A stretch of 64,000 nucleotides of DNA from Orychophragmus violaceus. Its lineage: Eukaryota; Streptophyta; Magnoliopsida; Brassicales; Brassicaceae. Of this stretch, positions 23,158-34,402 are shown piece by piece. Every line of letters begins with the position of its first letter. The first letter of the stretch is position 1. The stretch spans positions 86,002,619 to 86,066,618 of the forward strand of contig CM058238.1 of NCBI GenBank assembly GCA_030180135.1, given 5' to 3'. The translations under genes were made by a program, and so were the position numbers. Under the pieces are notes generated by a model, which did no database searches, was not told the origin of the DNA, and saw only the letters and a program-made list of their open reading frames with translations.

Positions 23158-23449
23158 TGATGCAGCGTATATTTGATTTAATGATCAAATATTATATATT
23201 AATTTATATTTATCTTTAATTGTATTTTAGAACTTTTAGGGTTTTCTAGTTTTAAGGTTTTATTATAAATAAGTCGTTTAGGCTTAAGTTGTATTCAGTT
23301 TTTGATGAGTTAATAAGATTGAGAGAGTTTTCTCCTTATTCCTTGTTTTCGGATATTCCTTTGAAGAATCAACGATCCAAGACGACGAGTGTTTCGGCTA
23401 TCCTTACGGATCAACGAATCATCGTTTTATCGTAGCTTCCGCTACACCA
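23158..23449 (+). repeat. TRIM-like element 3' LTR
   Basis: 292 bp; ends CACCA and is followed by the AATGT duplication. Confidence 0.92.
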
Positions 23450-23454
23450 AATGT

Positions 23455-23771
23455 AGTTGGGCTTTCATGTTGATCCGAATGAATCATATTTTTTTATGAG
23501 TTAAATCTTTGCCTGCTAGGCAAGATTATAGGATAGCATGTTACAAATTCTTTTTCGGTAGGACATGTATTTCTATTACTTTGAAATTCATAAATGAAAT
23601 AGTTAATCGTGGGTTTACCATTCTCTTTTTTCTGTTATCTCGCACGTGTTCCTAAGAAAAGGGAATTTGTCAATTATTCGGGGTCTTAAAGGGGGGGGGG
23701 GTCGCTGTACGTTCATGGCTTCATCTCTGGTTTTGTTTTAAGTGATAAATAAGACAGAGGAGACTCCCGCG
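23455..23771. other. Probable organelle-derived DNA, segment 2
   Basis: Noncoding continuation of segment 1, with a run of 11 G (23691-23701). Ends in CCGCG (23767-23771), the left target duplication of Gypsy-1; the other copy opens segment 3. Confidence 0.5.
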
Positions 23772-24309
23772 TGTGAGATCTGAGATTCACACTAAGAATT
23801 TGTATTCGTGGATTTGGACTTTTGTATATAGAAATGGTATAGATTTCCTATGAATCAAAGACTTTATTGATATTGATCGTCGAGATAGAACAAACACAAT
23901 CGAAAAGAGAGTACAAAGTATAATGATCGAGCTATCTAGTCGAAGTGTTCTTAGGTAGGGTTGGAATGTCCTGAATGAATCACCACTTCTTCTTTAAATA
24001 CTCTCGACTTTGATCTTCTTGTTCCGATATTTCGGCCTAGCCGTCATAACGATCTCTGAGATTTGTGTGGATCAGTTGAACTGACGAAGACCGGGTTGCT
24101 CTATCTCCACGTCGTCTTCTGCCGAGCTCGAGCTCGATCTCTTCCCACTTCGCATTGCTTGGGCCTTGTCAAGAAGTCAATCTTATAGGCCCAACAGAGG
24201 ATAACGGTCGATCTCTCTCTGTCTCGATATTAGAGCGGGTTCATAACTATGGGCCTTTGTTTTATTCGTTAATGGGCCGGATTTCCTAGAGGGAAATCCA
24301 GTACCAACA
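23772..24309 (-). repeat. Gypsy-1 3' LTR
   Basis: 538 bp, TGTGAGATC to CCAACA on the plus strand; pairs with 40063-40600. Confidence 0.95.
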
Positions 24310-24330
24310 ATAGCCCCCCAGCCCATTAAT
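24310..24330 (-). other. Gypsy-1 polypurine tract
   Basis: On the minus strand GGGCTGGGGGGCTAT directly precedes the 3' LTR, in the position of the plus-strand primer. Confidence 0.8.
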
Positions 24331-24939
24331 TTCGAGAAGTCGAGGTTAATGGGCGGCTGATGTTCTCGGGCAGAAGCGTGCGCCTCGGGTGTGATAGACC
24401 TAATGATTACTTTTCGTCCCTTTCGTAGATCTTGTTTTGATCCAACGGTCAAGGATGGACGTATGGTCGAATTAACCTATTCATGGCGTATCCATTGCCT
24501 CAGTAGAATTCAATCTACCGTTGGTCTGATCGGCCACTGACGGCTGAGATCTCTTGAGTTTGATAAGTTTTATCTGCCTCGATTCTTGTGGAGGTGGTTT
24601 TGTCATAAACTACTTACTCCTGAGATTGTAAGGAATCAAAGGATCCTAACCGTCTCGATCTCTTTCGTAATCGTTTACAAATTTTGAATTGAGCGGTTGA
24701 GATTGCGGGATATGAAAAATCCCACAGATCTCGAGGGTAGAGTAGCACAAGTCAGTTTAAAAGGGGAAGTTACTTAGCACGATTCCCATTACTGCTCGCA
24801 TTACAAATCGACAAGGTAATTTCTTCCTCCTTATATTAACATTTTTGCTTCTCGCTCTTACTCTTATTCCGAAACTCCTTTCTCTAGAGATTTGGTCTTT
24901 CCCCTTTAGAAGAAAGAAATTTTCGATACATCGACCATT
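24331..24939. other. Gypsy-1 noncoding region upstream of the antisense gene
   Basis: No frame. It lies just before the first ATG of the plus-strand gene and so presumably contains that gene's promoter and leader. I cannot point to a definite TATA box. Confidence 0.45.
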
Positions 24940-27431
24940 ATGGTTCGAAAAGATGTAGTCAGGGCAGGTTCTAACACGGCGGCGGGATAATTTTGTCCCC
25001 ATCCACCGTCCAGCCTGACCGTAGACCACATACAGAAGTTGCGGATGAAATGCTGGATTCCGATGGAGGTGGAGATAATCATCCCGTCTCCGGCGATGTC
25101 GCCGGAAACTGTCATCGAGGGCTATTGCTGTGCCTCTTATACCTATTTCGATAAATGCGGATTGTTTTTTCCAATCCCTCGCATTATCTCATGGGTTTTG
25201 GCTCAGCTTCAGCTGGCCTTTCATCAGATGACCCCGAATTTTGTCTGGTACGTCATCGGGCTAGGAGTCAGAGCCGTCGAGGAAGGCGTCGATTTCGGGG
25301 TCGAGAGGTTGATGAGGGTTTGTTCGGTAAAACACAACACTCGTTTTCCCGGAACTTACTACCTCTCTCCTCGTCATGGAAAGATTCTTGACGACATCCC
25401 GACGAGGAATGTGTGGAAGAGTAAATATTTTTACTTCAGGATCAACCGTCATTCGGTCAAAGATTTCGATTATTCGGTTATCCCGACAAGATGGGCAGCT
25501 AGTGTTGGTTAGCTTTTTAGGGTTTATTAGTTTCCCTGATCGCTTCGATGTTCTTCGTTGACCTTAAGCTGTTTGTTAATAATTTTTGGTTTTTCGTTGC
25601 AGAAGCTCCCGAGTCACTGTCTCTGAACCCAATCACATCGAGTCTGATAGCTCATCTTCGGAGAGGAGATATCCGCTGGTCTAATTTCACAGACCAACGA
25701 ATCCGAACTGCCCTTGGTCCTGCGGCCCGACGTCCTCCTTTACACCAGTCTCGGCTCTCGCAAAACGAGTCACACCTCCCCTACCAGTCCGCTTCAACCC
25801 GAATCGTTCAGGCTCTGCTTCAGATTACCGAGTGGACTAGAGAGAGTAAGTATTCTGATCGATCTGTGCAAGGATTTTCATGCTATACACCTTTTGTTTG
25901 TCGAACTGACTCGAGTCCGTTTTATCCGCAGATCGACCTGTTTCGGACGAAAGTTCTACCGCCAGTACCCCTTCTTTCGAAAAGATGTCGCGAAGATCGA
26001 GCAGCCGTCGGAACGGGAAGGATCCCGTCGATCTGGCGAAGAAAATGAAGGCCGATGACTTGAGCAACGCCCTTCTTTTCGCCATGGGCGAGGGGCCTCC
26101 TCCTCCTCCTTAAATCCCTCCTCCTAACCCTGTTCAGGTCTCTCTTCCCCTGACCACAGGATCCGGAGAGGCAAACATGGAGGTGGAGAATTTACCTCCT
26201 CTTTCGGCCGGGCGAGAACTAGTCCAAGTCCCGTCTGGAGAGCCTGCTTTGCGTAACTCCCGGTCAAATGGCACAAGAGGTTCGGAGTCGGGGCGGCCCT
26301 CCTCCTCCGGCGGCGAAGCGTCAAAGAACCGACGCGGAGGTGAGCTCGAGAAGATTGAGCCAAAATGTGGAGGCGAGGCCTGCCTCTTCCGGGTCCTCCG
26401 GATCTTTTAACTGGCGCTTCAGGCACCAGAAGGAATGTCCGCTTGCGGATGACCCGACGGGTGTTGCCTATCTGCTGAGGCATTTTAAGCCCGCATGTGT
26501 TCAGCTCCCGTCTGTTGGGGATATGGTCCTTGGTGATTCTTACACCGAGATGATGGCTGTTGCTGGGAAGGTAACGATTTCCCTCCTTCGCTTTCTTGAT
26601 TTGTTTCATGCTTAATTTTTATTTTTCTTGTAGGCCTTGGAGGCTGCGAACAAGTTTGTGGCTAGGGCTGAGCGTGAGCTGCGAGAAATACCACAGGCGA
26701 GTGAGCTCGAGAGTGTCGAGAAAACGGTTAGTGACATGAAAGCGCAGTTGCAGGGGGCCTTGGCTCGGGAGGAGGAGCTACGGAAGACGGTGGGTGACCT
26801 GGATGCGCAGTTGCAAGGTGCCTTGACTCAGATATCAGTCACGCAAGAGGCGAGTCGAACCGCTGTTGAGGCGGGTCGGGTTGCGGATATGCGGGCTGCG
26901 CAATGTCAGGCTGATTTGGATAAGGGTCTCGCCGACCGAGAGCTTGGCATCATGGTGGCAGCCCATGAGGCGAGGAAAGGGCTAAATGATGAATACCTCA
27001 AGTTTCTCGAGGGGATTGTGGCGAAGGAAAACCAGAGGAAGGTTGCCGTGAGTGCTGAGATAAGGCTCCAAGAGGCCTTGGCCAATATCGCGCTTATTGC
27101 CGAGTTTGCCTCTGGCGAATTGGATTTGACCAAGGAGATGATGGACTTGGCTGAGAAGAAGCGATTAGCTATGGAGGAGATGAACGCTGCGGCAGTGTCG
27201 GACTTCAGCATCAGCAAGCTCAATTTGCCGGTGATGTCGGACGATTCGGTGGTCTTGGAGCGCCCTTTAAGCCAGGTGGCTACTCGTCTTGATCAGTATG
27301 GGTCAAATCTCCCAACCGGAGTTAGCTCGCGAGCTAGCGATGAGGCTGAGGGTCGACTCGAGGAGGGAGGGACGACCGGCGATCAGACAGAGGATCGGGA
27401 CGAGGCTTCCTCTCCTTCCAAGCAGTTTTAA
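24940..27431 (+). pseudogene. Antisense gene of Gypsy-1 (four exons, coiled-coil protein)
   Basis: A plus-strand gene opposite to gag-pol, between the 3' LTR and integrase. Proposed exons: 24940-25507, 25603-25845, 25932-26570 and 26634-27431; every intron begins GT and ends AG. Exon 1 encodes a globular part (CCASYTYFDKCGLFFPIP, then a stretch ending near VIPTRW) resembling the 'putative gypsy type transposon' family (PF04195-like; inferred). Exon 2 contains SLNPITSSLIAHLRRGDI, exon 3 is Pro/Arg-rich then FNWRF and GVAYLLRHFKPA, and exon 4 is a long Glu/Ala/Lys coiled coil. Breaks: TAA at 24988-24990, a TAA near 26111 in exon 3, and a frameshift near 26285. The divergent copy in Gypsy-2 has the same exons and introns. 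Antisense frames are known in Tat elements; their function is unknown. Confidence 0.75.
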
Positions 27432-28614
27432 TAAATTTTAATTGTGGCTGCCTCGAGGTGCTTTCATTTCCTTTTTAGGACTTTTCGTTGCCCAAGGGGG
27501 CTTTTCTTTCTTTTTCTTTTTGTTTTTGGTGTTTGCCTTTAGTGGGATTTTGCAACATTGAGGACGTTAAGTCCTTGTTTTATTTATGAATCGTCTTCAA
27601 ATCTTTCGTGCCTTAGCATAGATTTTACTGTTTTAATGCCTTAGCATAAAGTTTGGCCGTCGTGGCGGTTCGAACCTCTCCCGAGAGGTCGGATAAATTA
27701 CTTGGATCAAATTGTCTTAGGAAATTCTCAACGAACTTTTAGCTCGAACAGACTTGACTCCGAGTTCCTCTTCGAGTATGTTCGAAGTTCAACTCTTTCA
27801 AGGTTCAGAGTTTGAGTTTGGCGTTCGACGGAAATTTCTAAGTACATGATAAGTCAAAAATGGACTTACACAGATTTTTGATGTGTGCGGAGGCCCCTTT
27901 TTGTGTGAGCAGAAGTCTCGTTTTATCAGTCTTGATGTAGACTCGACCTCGTTGTTTTGCTTAAAGGGGAGGGGATAGCCCCCCAATTCTTCTAAGCTGC
28001 ATAAGGCTGGAAGAATTTTAGGTTTTCGAGTGATCGTTTTAGATCGCTTGCTTTGGGACGACCATTTCAGTTCGTTCTGCTTGGAGGGACCGTTTCAGGT
28101 CGCCTATTTTTGGGACAACCATTTCACTTCGTTTGATTTTGGGGTGGTCATTTTAGATCGGTTATGTTTGAAGAGATAATTTCATATCACTTGGGTTTGA
28201 AGGGATAATTTCATATCGCTTGATTTCGGGGGAGGCCATTTCAGGTCTCTCGGGGAGGATAACCTAATATCGTTTGCTTTTGAAGAGATAATTTCATATC
28301 ACTTTGATTTTTGAAGAGATAATTTCATATCACTTTGCAAAATGTAGTGGCGAAGTATTTCGCAACGATTCTGACTTTTACAATAGAAAGAGACATTGAT
28401 AGGGAGACATTTTGATTTCACAAAGATAAGCTAGTACGACTTCGTTTGAAGTTGTTGAGCTCGGTAAGAGCCATGTGTTGGGGGGGGGGGGTGTGGCTGC
28501 GCTCGAAGTCGACCTGCCTACGTACCCTTTTAAGGGGATCAAGCCATTTCGTAGTTCGATTATGTCGGTGTACTCCTAGTGAAATTACTTTTTGAGGTTG
28601 ATGATGTTCCAAGG
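27432..28614. repeat. Gypsy-1 spacer between converging genes, with degenerate tandem repeats
   Basis: Separates the 3' ends of the antisense gene and integrase. At about 28017-28345 it contains roughly ten degenerate copies of a 27-35-bp unit around GAAGAGATAATTTCATATC. A run of 12 G lies at 28480-28491. Tat-type elements are known to carry variable tandem repeats here, which can seed satellites. Confidence 0.75.
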
Positions 28615-30012
28615 TCATAGTTCAGGCTTCTGGGTTTCCACCGACTTGAGTCGGTAGACCCCGTCCTTCACAACGTCGGTGACCTGGTAAGGACCTTTCC
28701 ATTTTGCTCCTAACTTTCCAGCGTGTTCTTCCTTTTTATGGTCGAACACTTTCCGTAATACGAGCTCGCCCACTTGAAACCTTCGGGTTTTAATTCTGGA
28801 ATCATAGTAGCGAGCTGTGGCTTGTTGGTAGTTCTGGATTCGAGCTAGTGCGAGGTTCCTCCTTTCGTCGACGAGATCGAGCTCGTCCGTTATCATCTTG
28901 TTCTTAAGTTCCTCTTGACTTGGGCATTCTTCTTTGCGGATGCATGACACGAGGATTTCGGCTGGTACTACCGCCTCGATTCTATAAGCCAGCGAAAGGG
29001 AGTCTCGCCGGTGGATTTGCGGGGGGTAGTCCGGTAAGCCCAGAGTACGGCCGGGAGCTCGTCACTCCAGCTTGTTTTTCACTCATTGAGTCTTTTCTTG
29101 AGGCTATTCATGATTGCTTTGTTAGGTGCTTCTGCTAGTCCGTTCCCTTGAGGGTAGCGGGGCGTAGAGTAGGTTAGCTTTATGTTCCTGGTTCTACAGA
29201 ACTCTTTGAACACGTTTGATATGAATTGTGGTCCGTTATCGGTGACGATCTCATTGGTAGTCCATGTCTGCATATGATGTTTCGCCAGACGAACTCCTTA
29301 ACGTGAACGTCCTTGACCTTTTGGTATGATTCCGCTTCAATCCACTTAGTGAAGTAGTCTGTCATTACTAATAAGTGTGTAGCTTTCTTTTTGCCGGATG
29401 CGACTAGAGATCCCACGATGTCCATTCCCCATCGCATGAATGGGTATGGTGATAAGATAGAGGAGAGTTTCTCCGATGCTTGGTGGATAATCGAGGCATG
29501 TTTTTGGCACTTGTCACATTTGCTGGAAAACGATTCGCATTCGGTGCCCATTGTTGGCCAGAAATAGTCTTGCCTTTTGATTCATACGGCCAGGGCTCGT
29601 CCTCCGGAATGGCTTCCGCAGGATCCGTCGTGGGCCTGCGTGACCAGGCTAGAGCTTGCTTTTTATTGAGACATTTGAGGTAAGGTCCGGAGAGACTTCT
29701 TTTGAAGAGCTCTCCCTGCGTGACGCAGTACCTTGCACTCTGCGTCTTGAGTTTCCGCGCCTCCCATTTGTCGTTGGGGACTTCGCCATTTGTAATGTAT
29801 CGAATGATCAGAGTTCTCCAATCTTCGTCATCGTTAGGCTCAGGTCCTCGACTAGTGGATGCAGCTTGGATTGGTCCATCGGGGACGTTCGCGACGTACA
29901 CTGCGCTTCTTGGATCGATATCATCATCAATCTCGATGATGTCGCGACTGGTGTCCTTGGGACGTTCCTTGTGTTCGACCCCGTCCTTTATGGTGGGCTC
30001 GTCCTCTTTCAA
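28615..30012 (-). pseudogene. Gypsy-1 integrase and N-terminal linker, broken
   Basis: Integrates the element cDNA. On the minus strand the linker (about 30012-29700) leads into a disturbed zinc-binding region (CDKCQ remains near 29510). The catalytic core has its first Asp in MRWGMDIVG (about 29420), the second in [10 protein letters not shown] (about 29240) and the Glu in NGLAEAPNK (about 29140), then the C-terminal domain (GELVLRKVF, GPYQVTDVV) to the stop at 28615. Three frames are needed: breaks occur near 29550, near 29270 (just before the second Asp) and between 28950 and 29079. The Gypsy-2 copy reads through two of these places and serves as reference. Confidence 0.88.
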
Positions 30013-30194
30013 GGATAGGGCTTTCAGGGTTATGTCGATACTTGGTTTTTCGATCCCCTCGACTGGTATGATCCTTTTGAGATTAGGATCTGATGTCGAC
30101 GCTAGAGCGGATAAGGCATCGGCTGCGGTGTTTTCCCTCGCGGGATCCGTGTTAGATCAAAGAATTCTATCTGTTCGGCGAGCGTATGGACAAC

Positions 30195-30536
30195 CTATAG
30201 GTATGCTTCCATGCGTCCGTCTTTGGCCTCGTAGTCGCCATTATATTGGCTCGTGACCAATTGGGAATCACTGAAGGCGTCTACTTCTCGGGCTCCTATC
30301 GCTATTGCTAGTCTGAGCCCGGCTATTAACGCTTCGTATTCTGCTTCGTTATTTGACGCGGCGAAGCCCAGTCTGTATGACTGTTCTAATACTTCACCAG
30401 TGAGGGAGACCAGTTTTACTCCGACTCCGGATCCTTGCCTCGAGGAAGCTCCATCGACGTAGAGTTTCCATTTCTTGGCGGAGGTCGGGTCGAGTTCTAT
30501 GGTCGGGGGGAGCTCGATTATGAAATCTGCCAGCAC
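30195..30536 (-). pseudogene. Gypsy-1 second RNase H (archaeal type)
   Basis: Residues WKLYVDGASSRQGSG, NNEAEYEALI and DAFSDSQLV give the D-E-D pattern of an RNase H distinct from the one fused to reverse transcriptase. This extra domain marks the Tat lineage. The segment is open but is cut from its neighbours by stops. Confidence 0.85.
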
Positions 30537-30677
30537 TTGCGCTTTTAGGCACGTCCGAGCTTTATATTCTATGTCATACTCGCTAAGCTCGATAGCTCAT
30601 TTGACCAGTCGACCTGACTGGCTCGGACTGTGAAGGATGGTTCTCAGTGGCTGAGAGGTCATCACTATGATCGAGTG

Positions 30678-31873
30678 CTATTGGAAGTATGGTCGGAGTT
30701 TCCGAGCCGATGTGACCAGCGCTAAAGCGAGTTTTTCCAGGACGGGGTACCTGGTTTCAGCATCGATTAAGGTCTTACTGATGTAGTACACCGGCCGTTG
30801 TTCGTTTTGTTCTTCGCGAACCAGGACTCCGCTTACTGCTGCCGTGGAAACAGCTAGGTAAAGGTAGAGGGGCTCCCCTTCTACAGGTTTCGCTAGTATA
30901 GGTGGTTTGCTTAGGTAAGACTTAAGCTGGATGAATGCTTCTTCGCACTTTTCGTCAAAGAGGAACTTCTTGTTCGCTTTGAGCAAGTGATAGAAGGGTA
31001 GACATTTATCAGTCGACCTCGAGATGAAGCGGTTCAAAGCAGCTATTTTGCCAGTCAGGCGCTGGACTTCTCGCGTTGTTCTGGGAGGTTTCATCTCTAT
31101 AAATGTTGCGATCTGTTTGTGGTTCGCTTCGATCCCTCTTTCGGTCACTAGGTAACCAAGGAATTCTCCTGAGGGGACCCCAAACGTGCTCTTCGCTGGG
31201 TTGAATTTCATCCCGTATTTATTGAGAATAATAAAGCATTCTTTTAGCTGTGGGATATGGTCCTCATACCTAGAAGATTTGACCAGTATATCGTCGATGT
31301 AGACTTCCATGGTTTTACCCAGGAGTCCTGAAACATCTTGTTGACGAGGCATTGGTAAGTTGCTCCTGCATTTATCAGCCCGAAGGGCATGACTTTGTAG
31401 CAGTATGTTCCTCGATCAATTATGAACGAAGTCTTTTCTTGGTCCTCAGGGTTCATTAATATTTGGTTATACCCCGAGAAGGCGTCCATGAAGGATAGTA
31501 GTTGGTGTCCAGCGGTAGCTTCGACCAGTCGGTCGATGTGCGGGAGTGGGAATCTGTCCTTCGGACATGCTTTGTTGAGATCTGTGAAATCTACACAGAC
31601 TCTCCACTTCCCGTTCTTTTTCTTGACCACTATGGGGTTCGCAAGCCAGTCGGGGTACTTGACCTCTCCGATCGATCCGATTTTTAATAACCGATCGACC
31701 TCGTCGTTGACGGCTTGAGCTCGTTCAGGGCATAGTTTCCGGCGCTTTTGTCTTATCGGTTTGTAGGTTGGGTCGACATTCAGCTCGTGGCTGGTTACGT
31801 CGATGTTGATCCCTTTCATGTCTGCTGAAGACCAGGCAAAGGAGTCGACGTTGTGTTTAAGAAAAGAGACCAA
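30678..31873 (-). pseudogene. Gypsy-1 reverse transcriptase and first RNase H, frameshifted
   Basis: Minus-strand reverse transcriptase: NPIVVKKKNGKWRVCVDFTDLNKACPKD (conserved part near 31670), FMDAFSGYNQI, VMPFGL, then a frameshift near 31320, then the catalytic YIDDILVKS (about 31300), FLGYLVTERGIEAN and the RNase H of Ty3 type (EEAFIQLKSYLSKPPIL; PVYYISKTL). A TAG ends the frame at 30678; the Gypsy-2 copy has Ser there and reads on. Together these domains copy the element RNA and degrade the template. Confidence 0.9.
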
Positions 31874-32040
31874 TTCATTTTTGACTGGCTCCGATATGTC
31901 GATTCCAATGCCAACAATTCTTTCGGGATGAGCATCGTCTATGCAAACTTGGGTCGTGAGGTCCTTTGGGGTCCTATTTGACTTGGGTCGTTCGACCTTT
32001 TGGTCTGCATGGTGGCGAGCTCCTCCTCTTTCCGTAATTG

Positions 32041-32436
32041 CTACGCGGGGGATTTCTCAATTTGCTTGTATCCGTTCATGTAGCAATGGCGGAAAATCTT
32101 TTGACTTCCGTAAATGGTTTTTACTCCTTTGGGAGTTGGAAATTTTACGCATTGATGGTAGGTCGACGGTACCGCTTTCATGTCATATATCCATGGTCGA
32201 CCTAGAATTTCGTTGTAGGGAGCTGGTCGATCTACTACGACGAACTCTGTTATTCTTCGAACTCCTCCAGCTATTACTGGGGCGAATACAGAGCCCATTG
32301 AGTATGTTGTTTCGCCGGCGAACCCTACTAGTGGTGTCTTTTCCTCGACGATCTCGGAGTCGTTGAACTCCATCTTTTTGAACGCATCGTAAAAGAGGAC
32401 ATCCACCGAACTTCCTGTGTCGATCATTATCCTCTA
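32041..32436 (-). pseudogene. Gypsy-1 aspartic protease
   Basis: MIDTGSSVDVLF gives the retropepsin active site (DTGSS), followed by GFAGETTYS and ILGRPWI, usual for Gypsy proteases. It cleaves the Gag-Pol polyprotein. A TAG immediately upstream (about 32434-32436), four codons before the active-site Asp, breaks the join to gag. Confidence 0.85.
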
Positions 32437-32675
32437 GAGTTCGACATCTCCCACTACTAGACAAATGAGGAGAGTGTCGTCGTGTGGTTTGTCGAGATTG
32501 CTTGTCTCGCTCTCGTGGAAAGTGATTTCGTGGTCTGGACCTAACATTGGGATTTTCCCTCCTTTATCGGTCTCGGCTCTTTTTTGAAGGGCTTTGATTG
32601 AATTGACCGAGTCCCGGCATAGCTTGGAGCCACCGAAGATGAAGTCAATTCGTTTAGGGGGTATAGCCCGTACAC

Positions 32676-32676
<1 letters not shown>

Positions 32677-32710
<34 letters not shown>
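32677..32710. repeat. Homopolymer of 34 C
   Basis: An uninterrupted run of 34 C between the gag and protease parts of Gypsy-1 (poly-G on the element's sense strand). Such a run is rare; exact length is doubtful and may reflect sequencing or a gap-join artefact. Confidence 0.85.
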
Positions 32711-32711
<1 letters not shown>

Positions 32712-34402
32712 CAGAGACGAGAGAGAATGATTCGTGAGCGTAAACTCTTACTAGGAGCTAGAGGTGGAGATTGTGCCGAGCCTCCTGGGGTGCCACACAT
32801 GCTGAGTTCGCCGAGAATGACCTCAACTCGCTTTCGCGACCCCTGGGGGAGGGTTTCAGGAGATTCTGGCTCCTTAGACCGCTCTCGTTTGTTTTGAGAA
32901 GTCTTCTTGGTCTTTGACTCTTTGGTCTGTTTACTTTCCTTTTTGTTGGATGGAGTTTCGTCCTTGACTTCCGACTCTTGCTTTTTCTCGGACTCTCGCT
33001 TTTGAGCCTCGGCTTTAGCTCGAGTATAGCTCGAGTATAGCACTCTTCAGTCGAATGTCCTCTTTTGTTGTGAAAATCGCAGAATTTTTCCTTGTCGAAC
33101 TCGAATTTCTTCGAGCTCTTCGGGCTCACGACCGCATTGACATTTCCTGATTTACGGGAATCTTTTTTGAGTTCGATTTCTGCGAGCCCGAAGGGTTCTT
33201 TTCTTTTCGATGCTTTTCTATGAGGGCCGTAGTTTCGTCCTCGAGGTGAGCGAAGTCTGATGCGCGATGAAGGGCGTCATCGAGTGTTTGAGGTTCGCGG
33301 ACTGTTATTTCCTCGCGGAATCTGGTCGAGTACCATAGTCCGCGTCTCAGTGCTTCTATAGCTACTTCGTCTCGTCGGTTTGCGATTTTGGACTTTATTT
33401 CCTTAAATCGGTCGATGTACGAGCGAAGTGTCTCGTCGGGTTTCTGGGAGACGCCAGACAGAGCTGCCTCAGTAGTATTTTCCTCGATAAAGATGGAATA
33501 TTATTTGAGGAAAGCCGTCATGAACTGGGTGAAGTTGTCGATGGACCTTTCTTCCAGTCCGGTGAACCATTCTAGGGCGGAGCCCGATAGGTTTTCGGCG
33601 AAGAGTCTGCAGAAAGCCGACTCTCTCTCCTCATCGGTAAGGTATACCCTCGCCATTGCTAGTCGGAATGCCCTGATGTGGGCTTTCGGGTTCGATTTTC
33701 CAGAGAATTCCAGAAATTTTGTTTTCTAGATTTCTCGGATTCTCGCGAAGGCGATCCGGTCTGTGAATGGCGTTTATCGCGTTTCTTCGATCACTCGATC
33801 GATATCGGGCGCCGCGCTTGTTGCCATATGAACTTTTGAGCCCAGACTGACGAACTGGGCCTTAGCTTGTTCAATGTACTGTCTAAGCATATCGTGCTCA
33901 TCACCTGCTATAGGCGCGAACTGGGCTTGCGCCTGATTGGATGTTTGTTCCGGGAAAACGGGGTCGAGGAGATCGATTGTTGGAATTGACCTCATTTGGT
34001 CGACCTGCGGCGTTTGGAACTGTATCGTATTCGACCCGTTAAGGTGTCCTGAGCTCGAGGCGAAAGCGGAGCCTCCTAGTTGCCTCGGCCAGATATTAGA
34101 ATTATTCGAGAAAGGTGGTGGCCCGGGTAATGGTCGGTTTCCCGATCCGGTTGGATCTGTGACCATTGAACTCGAACTGAATGGAGTCGGTATTGCGACA
34201 AGTGTCACTATAGGGCGGAAGCCGCTACTTGACGTATTCGCGAAATTTCCCGACGCTCCCGGGGTAGTTACTACCTGGGAGAACTCCAAGCGTGTACATG
34301 GTGGAGGACTTATGGGGGTTCATGGATCACATGTTGATCTACCCCCCTGGTTTTGGCTGGCGAGCTCTTCAAGGCGGGCGTTAATGCGCCGTTCCTGTTC
34401 AT
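32711..34402 (-). pseudogene. Gypsy-1 gag, C-terminal and core part
   Basis: Minus strand. 34289-33774 encodes a Pro/Ser-rich segment ending in DIDRVIEETR. Then 33770-33180 carries the retrotransposon gag core (KFLEFSGKSNPKAHI, AFCRLFAENLSGSALEWFTGL, RSYIDRFKEIKSKI). Then a Lys/Ser-rich tail with a CDFHNKRGHSTEEC knuckle-like segment (about 33090). The core is interrupted by a TAG near 33728 and a TAA near 33500, so no capsid protein can form. Confidence 0.8.

Larger units (their letters stand above)
22418..23449 (+). mobile_element. TRIM-like miniature LTR retrotransposon
   Basis: Two 292-bp LTRs (22418-22709 and 23158-23449), starting TGATGCAG and ending CACCA, enclose only 448 bp. The five-base duplication AATGT lies at 22413-22417 and 23450-23454. 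A primer site TTGTATCAGAGC (22712-22723) is one base from the Copia tRNA-iMet site. By eye the LTRs differ at about 7 positions (2.4%). The interior has one open frame of about 150 codons from ATG 22767 that runs into the right LTR; it is acidic and Tyr-rich, with repeated DFVEDL-type blocks, and is not recognisable as gag. It must rely on a Copia element for enzymes. LTRs are slightly longer than in classic TRIMs. Confidence 0.9.

Noticed and set aside
29480..30462. Plus-strand frames opposite Gypsy-1 integrase and RNase H
   Set aside because: They mirror conserved minus-strand pol codons and have no match to the antisense gene, which lies elsewhere.
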